In this document: positions 16,446 through 22,420 of the stretch, piece after piece
How the letters are laid out: the number at the start of each line of letters is the position of its first letter
Position numbering within the stretch: the stretch's first letter is position 1
Source: JBGLNL01 sp964548045
GTDB taxonomy: Bacteria > Chloroflexota > Dehalococcoidia > SZUA-161 > SpSt-899
Assembly (NCBI GenBank): GCA_964548045.1
Contig: CAZJQZ010000027.1
Location: forward strand, 1-22,873
DNA length: 22,873 nucleotides
Reading direction: 5' to 3'
Translations under genes and position numbers: made by a program
The notes under the pieces: model-generated
The model's input: the letters and a program-made list of their open reading frames with translations, nothing else
Told to the model about the DNA's origin: nothing
The model's database searches: none

Positions 16446-16820
16446 GTGAGTGGAAAAGGATTCATATTAGTAGTGGATGATGAGGAATCAGTGCGTGAAG
16501 TTGTTTCTGAGGCATTGGAAGACGCGGGCTATTTTGTGACTACTGCAGAAGGTGGATGGGAGGCGCTTGATCTGCTCAGCGGGGCGAACTTCGATCTGAT
16601 GTTTTTAGATATTAAAATGCCGGGAATGAGCGGTCAACAGGTGATGGACAGGGTGAAGATTGAAAGGCCTGATCTGCCTGTAGTGATGCTGACGGCAGTG
16701 GCAGGGCGTGGTTCAGAAGTTGAATTCAGACAGCGAGGGGCAGTGGATTACCTGAGGAAACCGTGCAGTATGGAAATGGTAGTGGCAACGGCAGATCGAA
16801 TTTTGCAGACAGAAAGGTAG
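16446..16820 (+). CDS. Single-domain response regulator (receiver 1)
   Basis: This is a 124-residue CheY-like receiver with nothing after the receiver fold. The acidic pair is Asp11/Asp12 (VVDDEE), the phosphoacceptor Asp55 (FLDIKMPG), the switch Thr83 (MLTAVAG) and the conserved Lys105 (RKPCSME), so it should be phosphorylatable. It begins at GTG 16446, as the paralogue's start shows. It lies 67 nt after kinase 1 and is most likely its partner. With no DNA-binding or enzymatic output, it must signal by protein contact or act as a phosphate relay. A hand alignment with receiver 2 gives about 104 identical residues of 124. Confidence 0.93.
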   Translation: MSGKGFILVVDDEESVREVVSEALEDAGYFVTTAEGGWEALDLLSGANFDLMFLDIKMPGMSGQQVMDRVKIERPDLPVVMLTAVAGRGSEVEFRQRGAVDYLRKPCSMEMVVATADRILQTER

Positions 16821-16930
16821 CAAAACCGGAATCTCTCATGATAGAATTGACGGCCGATTGATAAGCTGGAATGTGCTTATTAGCTGTTTGAATATCTTAA
16901 GGAAACGGGCTGAGGAAAGGAGAAGTTACC

Positions 16931-17767
16931 ATGTCGCTTTTTGGGAAACCGGATATTGATAAGCTAAAAACAAACAAAAATGTTAAGGGATTGAGCAAAG
17001 CGCTAAAGGACAAAGACTGGAGGGTACGCAGAAAGGCTGCTCTGGCGCTGAGTAACATCGGAGATGAGCGGGCAGTGGAGCCACTCATCGATGCTCTCAA
17101 GGATGAGGACACAATTGTACATCTTTGGGCTGCCAAGGCGTTGGGGAAGATCGAAGATGAGCGGGCAGTGGAGCCGCTTATTGATGCACTCAAAGATGAA
17201 GACCAGCATGTGCGCTATTCTGCCGCCTGGGCGCTGGGGAAGATCAAAGACGCGCGAGCAGTGGAACCTCTCATTTTTGCCCTCAAGGATGAAGACCAGA
17301 ATGTGCGCTATTCTGCTGCGCCTGCTCTGGGTGACATAGGCGACGCGCGGGCAGTGGAGCCGCTTATCGATGCCGTTAAATCCGAAGACGAAATTATGCG
17401 TCTTTGGGCTGCCAGGGCGCTGGGAAACATCGGAGATGAGCGGGCAGTGGAACCGCTCATCGCTGCCGTTAAATCCAATGATTCGAGTGTGCGTCTTTGG
17501 GCTGCCAGGGCGCTGGGTAAGATCGGAGATGAGCGAGTAGTGGAGCCTCTCATCGCTGCTCTCAATGATGAAGACCAGAATGTGCGCTACTCCGCTGCCT
17601 GGGCACTGGGGGAAATTGGCAGACCGGCAGTGGAACCTCTGATTGACGCTCTCAAGGACAAAGAGAGTGTACGCGAGGCTGCCATTAGTGCACTGGAGGC
17701 TATAACAAGCCAGAAATTTGGCAATGACTCAGCCCGATGGCGACAGTGGGCCCAGGAGCACAAATAA
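16931..17767 (+). CDS. HEAT-repeat (PBS-lyase-like) protein
   Basis: This 278-residue soluble protein is built of about eight short HEAT repeats of 31 residues, each with the pattern DERAVEPLIDALKDED-x-x-VR-x-x-AA-x-ALG-x-IG. Such repeats form a curved solenoid for protein binding; the family is named after phycobilisome lyases, but most members are scaffolds. The last unit is one residue shorter (GRPAVEPL), and the C terminus (SARWRQWAQEHK) caps the array. The ATG at 16931 follows AGGAAAGGAGAAG. A weak TTGACG box (16847-16852) and a small palindrome, ATAAGC (16861-16866) with GCTTAT (16875-16880), lie upstream, so it may have its own control. Its place between two kinase-receiver pairs suggests a role as scaffold or output of that signalling (inference). 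Confidence 0.88.
   Translation: MSLFGKPDIDKLKTNKNVKGLSKALKDKDWRVRRKAALALSNIGDERAVEPLIDALKDEDTIVHLWAAKALGKIEDERAVEPLIDALKDEDQHVRYSAAWALGKIKDARAVEPLIFALKDEDQNVRYSAAPALGDIGDARAVEPLIDAVKSEDEIMRLWAARALGNIGDERAVEPLIAAVKSNDSSVRLWAARALGKIGDERVVEPLIAALNDEDQNVRYSAAWALGEIGRPAVEPLIDALKDKESVREAAISALEAITSQKFGNDSARWRQWAQEHK
17066..17623 (+). repeat. Six 93-bp tandem repeats within the HEAT-repeat gene
   Basis: The anchor GAGCGGGCAGTGG or close variants recurs at 17066, 17159, 17252, 17345, 17438 and 17531, exactly 93 bp apart. Similarity at DNA level is strong, suggesting recent unit duplication or ongoing homogenisation. Confidence 0.85.
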
Positions 17768-17883
17768 GCATTATAGCTGACTGCTTTTTGGACAGGGATT
17801 ACCACATCTGCTTTGAGCGAACTCGCTTTTGGCAGCCAGCTTTAGCTTGTCTGTTCCAATTCAGCGAAATGCCGTGTCCAGTG

Positions 17884-17912
17884 TTGCGCATAAGATAGCA
17901 GGAGTTTATAAT
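17884..17912 (+). promoter_or_regulatory. Candidate promoter of kinase 2 and receiver 2
   Basis: TTGCGC (17884-17889), a 17-nt spacer and a perfect TATAAT (17907-17912). The predicted leader is about 50 nt to ATG 17970. The rest of the 17768-17969 spacer shows no gene and no clear terminator. Confidence 0.55.
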
Positions 17913-17969
17913 ATCAATACAATGATTTCTGGTTTGTGATCGAACGGTGTGTTTGAGTGAGGTAGAATT

Positions 17970-19214
17970 ATGCCTTTTTGCCGAAGATGTGGAGGACCTG
18001 TTCAACAGAATGAAAAGTGTCCTAAGTGTGGATTGATGGGGGAAGAAGAACAGTGGTTGACGTCTCCCGGAGCCACGGAAGAGACGCTGCGCTTTATATT
18101 CGAATCTATCGTTGATGGGATGATAGTAGTCGATTTAGAAGGCAACGTTATTGAAGTTAATGAGGCTATGCTGCAATTGGGAGGATTTGCTGACAAGAAA
18201 GAATTGTTGGGTAAATCAGGTTTTTCTTTTGTCGATGAAGCATTTATTCCCATATTGATGGATGAATTGAACAAGGTGATAAAAGAGGGCCGAGCCGGGC
18301 CGGTTGAGTATGTAGCCCAAGGGGGTGATATGAAGGCATTCACTGGCGAGGCAATTGGCTCATTGGTGCGAGATTCATCTGGAAATCCAAAGGGAGCCAT
18401 TGTGGTTATCAGGGATATTTCAGAGAGGAAACATGCTGAAGAGAAACTCATGGCAGCCCATGCACAGCTTCAGGATGCGCATGAACAACTCAAGGCCAGT
18501 CAGGAACAGCTTATCCAATCGGCTAAAATGGCAGCGGTGGGGCAACTGGTTTCCGGCGTTGCTCACGAGGTGAACAACCCGCTGATGGCGATTGCTGGCT
18601 ATGCGGAGATGCTTTTGAAGAAAGCGGAGGATGAGTCTTCTCAGAGGCGCTTGCAAAGGCTGCATGGCGAAACCACCCGTGCCATTGCCATTGTACAAAA
18701 CCTGCTTTCCTTTGCACGCAAACGGGAATTGGAGAAAGTGCCTGTGTCGGTTAATGAAAACCTCGAAAGCGTGATCCAGTTGCGTGCTTATGAGATGTCA
18801 CTGGAGAATATTGAAATAGAGACTGACTTTGCACCTGATATTCCCACTGCAATGGGTGATTTCCAGCAATTGCAACAGGTATTTCTGAACCTGCTGATCA
18901 ATGCAGAGCAGGCCATAAAGGGAGCTAGTGACAGCGGGAAAGTAGTTATCCGGACCCGACAGGCTGATGGCAGAACACGGGTAACGTTTGTTGATGATGG
19001 GCCGGGGATACCGGAGGAAGCTCAAAGCCGGATTTTTGAACCTTTCTTCACTACCAAAGGAGATGGAGAAGGGACAGGGCTGGGGCTGAGCATTTGCTAT
19101 GGGATAATAGAGGATCACGGTGGGAAGATAACAGTGGAGAGCAAGGAAGGGCAGGGAACGGCTTTCACGATTGAGCTTCCCGTGGCTCCGGGGTCGGGAG
19201 GGGGTTTATCTTGA
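17970..19214 (+). CDS. Soluble histidine kinase with N-terminal zinc ribbon and PAS domain
   Basis: This is a 414-residue cytoplasmic kinase. It opens with a zinc-ribbon-like pair of CxxC knuckles (Cys4/Cys7, Cys17/Cys20). A PAS domain follows (about 35-150; ESIVDGMIVVDLEGNVIEVN, then GAIVVIRDISERK), a typical site for sensing small ligands, redox or light. A coiled coil leads to the dimerisation domain with His199 (GVAHEVNNPL). The ATPase domain has NLLINAEQAI, DDGPGIP, EPFFTTK and GTGLGLSICYGII. From about residue 165 it aligns closely with the membrane kinase encoded at 14231-16378, while the sensor halves are unrelated. The start is ATG 17970 after GAGGTAG. Receiver 2 follows after 56 nt. 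The zinc ribbon is unusual in a kinase and may sense metal or redox state, or bind a partner. Confidence 0.92.
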   Translation: MPFCRRCGGPVQQNEKCPKCGLMGEEEQWLTSPGATEETLRFIFESIVDGMIVVDLEGNVIEVNEAMLQLGGFADKKELLGKSGFSFVDEAFIPILMDELNKVIKEGRAGPVEYVAQGGDMKAFTGEAIGSLVRDSSGNPKGAIVVIRDISERKHAEEKLMAAHAQLQDAHEQLKASQEQLIQSAKMAAVGQLVSGVAHEVNNPLMAIAGYAEMLLKKAEDESSQRRLQRLHGETTRAIAIVQNLLSFARKRELEKVPVSVNENLESVIQLRAYEMSLENIEIETDFAPDIPTAMGDFQQLQQVFLNLLINAEQAIKGASDSGKVVIRTRQADGRTRVTFVDDGPGIPEEAQSRIFEPFFTTKGDGEGTGLGLSICYGIIEDHGGKITVESKEGQGTAFTIELPVAPGSGGGLS

Positions 19215-19645
19215 GTCAATGGGGTTTATGAATAAGGCGATGCCGTAACAGACTGAAAGGGAGATTTCATATGAGCGGAAAGGAATTTATATTGGTAGTG
19301 GATGATGAGGAATCGATACGTGAGGTTGTTGCCGAGGCACTGGAAGACGCAGGCTATTATGTGACTACCGCAGGAGGTGGATGGGAGGCGCTTGACCTGC
19401 TCAGTGGGACGAGTTTCGACCTGATGTTTTTGGATATAATGATGCCGGGGATAAGTGGTCAGCAGGTGATGGACCGCGTAAAGATTGAAAGACCTGAGTT
19501 GCCGGTAGTGATGTTGACAGCGGTAGCAGGTAGTGGTTCGGAAGCTGAATTCAGGCAGCGTGGGGCGGCGGATTATATGAGGAAACCATGCAGTATGGAA
19601 ACGGTGGTGGCAACGGCCGTTCGAGTCTTGCAGAGTAGAAAGTAG
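18460..19645 (+). repeat. Paralogous block copy 2 (kinase core, spacer, receiver)
   Basis: This is the second copy of the block at 15614-16820. Kinase cores align with one two-residue and one single-residue gap, and roughly three-quarters of residues look identical by eye. The spacer also aligns (TTTATGAATAAGGC), so kinase, spacer and receiver were copied as a unit. Confidence 0.85.
19271..19645 (+). CDS. Single-domain response regulator (receiver 2)
   Basis: This is a 124-residue stand-alone receiver with all key residues: Asp11/Asp12, phosphoacceptor Asp55 (FLDIMMPG), Thr83 and Lys105 (RKPCSME). The ATG at 19271 follows AAAGGGAGA. It is about 84 per cent identical to receiver 1 by hand count. 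Differences include Lys57 to Met beside the phosphoacceptor and Glu35 to Gly, places that can affect partner choice. It is paired with kinase 2, 56 nt upstream, and followed closely by an intrinsic terminator. Like receiver 1 it lacks an output domain. Cross-talk between the two pairs is plausible given their similarity. Confidence 0.93.
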   Translation: MSGKEFILVVDDEESIREVVAEALEDAGYYVTTAGGGWEALDLLSGTSFDLMFLDIMMPGISGQQVMDRVKIERPELPVVMLTAVAGSGSEAEFRQRGAADYMRKPCSMETVVATAVRVLQSRK

Positions 19646-19666
19646 CAGTGGGGAATCTATCGCAGA

Positions 19667-19697
19667 GGCTGGGGCCAGGTGGCTCCGGCCTTTTTTT
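19667..19697 (+). terminator. Intrinsic terminator after receiver 2
   Basis: GGCTGGGGCC (19667-19676) pairs with GGCTCCGGCC (19681-19690) through 10 bp, two of them G-U. The loop is AGGT and a run of seven T follows. It is the strongest terminator in the window. Confidence 0.88.
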
Positions 19698-19701
19698 GAC
19701 T

Positions 19702-19729
19702 TTGTAAAACTAGTTTATTGTGCTATTAT
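19702..19729 (+). promoter_or_regulatory. Candidate promoter of the RRM protein gene
   Basis: TTGTAA (19702-19707), a 16-nt spacer and TATTAT (19724-19729), directly after the preceding terminator. The expected start is near 19736, giving a leader of about 70 nt. Confidence 0.5.
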
Positions 19730-19739
19730 ATCTGCACAA

Positions 19740-19793
19740 GGGCATGTGGAAGTGGTTAGGGAAAAGTTTGACACGATAACCTGTCGGATGCCC
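19740..19793 (+). promoter_or_regulatory. Foldable 5' leader of the RRM gene
   Basis: Nested complementary arms GGGCAT (19740-19745) with ATGCCC (19788-19793), and GGTTA (19754-19758) with TAACC (19777-19781), would fold the leader just before the AAAGGAGAG ribosome site. It could control translation, for example by temperature or by the RRM protein itself. This is inferred from pairing only. Confidence 0.35.
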
Positions 19794-19806
19794 GTAAAGG
19801 AGAGAG

Positions 19807-20070
19807 ATGAATATCTACGTAGGAAACATGTCATACAACACGACCGAGAGAGAACTGGAGGAACTGTTTGCAGAGTTTGGCGCTGTATCGAGCGCCAGAG
19901 TCATTACAGATAAGTACACAGGCAGGGCAAAGGGATTTGGTTTTGTTGAAATGGAAAACCAGTCAGAGGCTGAAGAAGCAATCAGGCAACTGAACGAAAA
20001 GGAAGTGGGCGGAAGAAACATCAGGGTCAATGAAGCAAAACCAAGGGAGGATCGTCCCTCTCGGTATTAG
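19807..20070 (+). CDS. Small RRM-domain RNA-binding protein
   Basis: This 87-residue protein is essentially one RNA recognition motif. RNP2 is IYVGNM (residues 3-8) and RNP1 is KGFGFVEM (about 40-47), both with the aromatic residues that stack on RNA bases. A short basic tail (EAKPREDRPSRY) follows. Similar stand-alone RRM proteins occur in cyanobacteria, Chloroflexota and others, where some are cold-induced and are thought to bind mRNA. The ATG at 19807 follows AAAGGAGAG. It is a single-gene transcript with its own promoter and terminator. A structured leader suggests post-transcriptional control. Confidence 0.94.
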   Translation: MNIYVGNMSYNTTERELEELFAEFGAVSSARVITDKYTGRAKGFGFVEMENQSEAEEAIRQLNEKEVGGRNIRVNEAKPREDRPSRY

Positions 20071-20149
20071 AACTATTTTGCTGCTTAAACTTAAAAAAGA
20101 AAAGGCCGGAGGTTCTTTGGAGCTTCCAGTTTGTTTCAGGATAGTTTCA

Positions 20150-20181
20150 ACAAGGCTGGAGCCACTTGGCTCCAGCCTTGT
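20150..20181 (+). terminator. Intrinsic terminator after the RRM gene
   Basis: A perfect 14-bp stem, ACAAGGCTGGAGCC (20150-20163) with GGCTCCAGCCTTGT (20168-20181), has an ACTT loop followed by CTTTTG. A weaker hairpin, GGAGGTTC/GAGCTTCC, lies just upstream near 20108-20127. The core arms resemble those of the 19667 terminator. Confidence 0.8.
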
Positions 20182-20184
20182 CTT

Positions 20185-20214
20185 TTGAACCCTTACCCCC
20201 AATCGTGATACAAT
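20185..20214 (+). promoter_or_regulatory. Candidate promoter of the MoxR-type ATPase gene
   Basis: TTGAAC (20185-20190), an 18-nt spacer and TACAAT (20209-20214). Transcription would start near 20221, about 65 nt before ATG 20287. Confidence 0.55.
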
Positions 20215-20286
20215 AAATTTGGAATGCCTTTTAGTTTTCACTTTGTTACTTGAAAACTCATGGCTTCAAAACAGGAGGAACAATCC

Positions 20287-21159
20287 ATGCCGTATTTTGA
20301 TAAGGATTTCGATAAGTTTAAAGGGTCAGCGGATTACGTTGCCTCGGCGCCACTCAAAAACGCCGTTAACGTTTCAATCGCACTGGGGCGGCCATTGCTG
20401 ATCCGCGGTGAACCGGGAACCGGTAAAACCATGCTGGCTCACTCGATAGCGAAGGGACTGGAGAAAACACTCCTCGTCTGGAATATCAAGTCGACTACCA
20501 AAGCTCAGGAAGGACTCTACGTTTATGATACTGTTCAGCGGTTGAACGACAGCCGCTTTGGCGATAAGGATATTTCCGATATCAACCAGTATATCAACTT
20601 GGGCAAGCTCGGCGAGGCGTTCGATGTCGATGAGCAGGTGGTGCTGTTGATCGACGAGATCGACAAGGCTGACCTTGAGTTTCCGAATGATCTTTTGAAT
20701 GAACTGGACGTGATGACCTTCTACATTCCAGAAACCAAGCAGACTATTACTGCCAAGCACCGGCCTATCATGATCGTCACTTCCAACGCGGAAAAGGAAC
20801 TCCCGGATGCCTTCCTGCGCCGCTGCGTGTTCCATTACATTGATTTCCCGGATAAAGAGGGAATGGAGGAAATCGTCCACGTCCACTATCCGGATGTGGA
20901 AAAGAATCTACTCAAGGAAGCCTTAAAGGTCTTCTATGCCCTGAGGAACGTGGATGAGTTCCGAAAGAAGCCTTCCACCAGCGAGCTGCTGGACTGGCTG
21001 CAGGCCTTGATGATCGGCGGCATCCCCCACGATAAGATATCTGAAGAGATTCCCTTCATCGGAACCCTGCTCAAAAAAGAAGTGGACTACGAATATTTCA
21101 ATACGGCCTACTCGGGGCAGGCGAGCAGCAGTGGCCGGAACGTCCGCTGGAGATATTAG
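20287..21159 (+). CDS. MoxR-type AAA+ ATPase
   Basis: This is a 290-residue AAA+ ATPase of the MoxR/AAA_5 type. Walker A is GEPGTGKT (41-48) and Walker B is VLLIDE (119-124). Sensor 1 is IVTSN with Asn167, and the arginine-finger region is FLRRC (177-180). MoxR ATPases act as chaperones that, with a VWA-domain partner, mature or remodel metalloenzymes and other complexes, as in the CoxD/CoxE pair. The start is ATG 20287, because AGGAGGA lies 7 nt before it; an in-frame ATG at 20260 precedes that site. The VWA partner gene begins 72 nt downstream. The client enzyme is not identifiable here, although the carboxylase operon on the same strand is one possibility (weak inference). Confidence 0.9.
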   Translation: MPYFDKDFDKFKGSADYVASAPLKNAVNVSIALGRPLLIRGEPGTGKTMLAHSIAKGLEKTLLVWNIKSTTKAQEGLYVYDTVQRLNDSRFGDKDISDINQYINLGKLGEAFDVDEQVVLLIDEIDKADLEFPNDLLNELDVMTFYIPETKQTITAKHRPIMIVTSNAEKELPDAFLRRCVFHYIDFPDKEGMEEIVHVHYPDVEKNLLKEALKVFYALRNVDEFRKKPSTSELLDWLQALMIGGIPHDKISEEIPFIGTLLKKEVDYEYFNTAYSGQASSSGRNVRWRY

Positions 21160-21217
21160 AAAGCAATCAGTTGTCAGTTAAGGAGATGGAGAAACTGATT
21201 ACTGAAGACCGAGTGCT

Positions 21218-21223
21218 TATAAT
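21218..21223 (+). promoter_or_regulatory. -10 box abutting the VWA gene start
   Basis: A perfect TATAAT ends 8 nt before GTG 21232. No good -35 is seen at the right distance. If used, it would yield a leaderless or nearly leaderless mRNA. Confidence 0.4.
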
Positions 21224-21231
21224 TTAAAAAG

Positions 21232-22413
21232 GTGTTCACTGAATTTTTCTACACCCTCAAGAGGAAAGGCGTTCCCGTCACACTTACAGAGTGGATGACG
21301 CTGATGCAGGCGCTCTCTAACGGGTACATCTCGAATCTTGAGGAATTCTACTTTCTGGCTCGGGCCGTTCTGGTCAAGAGCGAGACCTTCTTCGATCCGT
21401 ATGACCTTGCTTTTCAGGAATATTTCCAGGGTATCGAAACCCCGGATGCGATTCGTGATGAGATACTGGAATGGCTCAAGGACCCCGATAATGTTGCCAG
21501 TATCGAAGACCTTTTCACCAAAGAGGAGATGGCCCAGTTTGATGAATGGGATCTCGATGAGCTCATTAAGGAACTTGAGAAAAGGCTCAAAGAGCAGACC
21601 GAACAGCATGACGGTGGCGGATACTGGGTCGGTCGGGGTGGTACCAGTCCTTTCGGCCACGGCGGAAGCCACCCGGCAGGCATCAGGATCGGGGGTGAGT
21701 CACGGGGCCGGGGTGCGGTTCAGATCGCCCAGAAAAGAAAGTACAAAGGGTACCGCAACGATATGGTCCTCGATGTTCGTCAGATAAAAGTTGCTTTGAG
21801 AGGACTGCGCCAGCTTGGTCGAATCGGGCCCGAAGAGGAACTGGATATCGATGGCACCATCGATGCTACCGCTCGCAATGCCGGGGATATCGACCTCAAA
21901 TGGATACGCAGCCGGGTCAATTCCACCAAGCTCATTTTGATGATGGATACCGGCGGTTCGATGATTCCCTATGCCCGGATGTGCTCGCGGCTTTTCACGG
22001 CGGCGCATTCGGTTTCACATTTCAAGGATTTTAAATTTTTCTATTTCCACAATTGTGTGTACGATAATGTGTACCAGGATATCGAACACGAAGAAGGAAT
22101 CCCTACCGAGTGGCTCTTCCGCAATTTTGGTTCCGATTACAAAATAGTGATGGTCGGTGATGCCCGCATGGCTACCCCTGAGTTGACCCATCGATATGGA
22201 GCCATCTACTATTACGAACGGAATGAGATACCGGGACTTTATCGTCTGCAGCAGATCGCAGATCACTTCACTCATTGCGTATGGCTCAATCCGGAGGATG
22301 AGCGGTTCTGGCAGCATCCCACGGTGCAGATGGTTGGTCAAGTCTTTCCCATGTACCAGTTGACGCTGGAGGGATTGGGCGAAGCTATTCGAACACTGAA
22401 CGTAAAAAAATAG
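21232..22413 (+). CDS. VWA-domain protein, CoxE-like
   Basis: This 393-residue protein pairs with the MoxR ATPase. The N-terminal helical part (FFYTLKRKGVPVTLTEW) is typical of CoxE-like proteins and fixes the start at GTG 21232. A stop codon sits four codons upstream and no other start is near. A charged helical region (about 90-125) and a Gly/His-rich loop (about 126-160) follow. The von Willebrand A domain begins near residue 233 with the metal-site motif DTGGS (239-243); Gly replaces the usual middle Ser, as is common in this family. VGDARM near 308-313 may supply a further ligand. There is no Shine-Dalgarno at the normal distance. The protein probably acts as adaptor between the ATPase and its client. 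Confidence 0.85.
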   Translation: MFTEFFYTLKRKGVPVTLTEWMTLMQALSNGYISNLEEFYFLARAVLVKSETFFDPYDLAFQEYFQGIETPDAIRDEILEWLKDPDNVASIEDLFTKEEMAQFDEWDLDELIKELEKRLKEQTEQHDGGGYWVGRGGTSPFGHGGSHPAGIRIGGESRGRGAVQIAQKRKYKGYRNDMVLDVRQIKVALRGLRQLGRIGPEEELDIDGTIDATARNAGDIDLKWIRSRVNSTKLILMMDTGGSMIPYARMCSRLFTAAHSVSHFKDFKFFYFHNCVYDNVYQDIEHEEGIPTEWLFRNFGSDYKIVMVGDARMATPELTHRYGAIYYYERNEIPGLYRLQQIADHFTHCVWLNPEDERFWQHPTVQMVGQVFPMYQLTLEGLGEAIRTLNVKK

Positions 22414-22420
22414 GACAATG

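Larger units (their letters stand above)
15614..16820 (+). repeat. Paralogous block copy 1 (kinase core, spacer, receiver)
   Basis: From the ATGCACAGCTTCAG at 15614 to the end of receiver 1, this DNA aligns with 18460-19645, including the non-coding spacer (shared TTTATGAATAAGGC). Similarity stops upstream, where the sensor parts differ. It is an old tandem-type duplication, now separated by the HEAT-repeat gene. Confidence 0.85.

Noticed and set aside
17066..17623. CRISPR-like array from regular repeats
   Set aside because: The 93-bp periodic units keep one open frame and encode HEAT repeats; there are no variable spacers.
17799..18005. Minus-strand frame of 68 codons in the spacer before kinase 2
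   Set aside because: It overlaps the kinase 2 promoter and start, has no ribosome site, and the peptide shows no domain.
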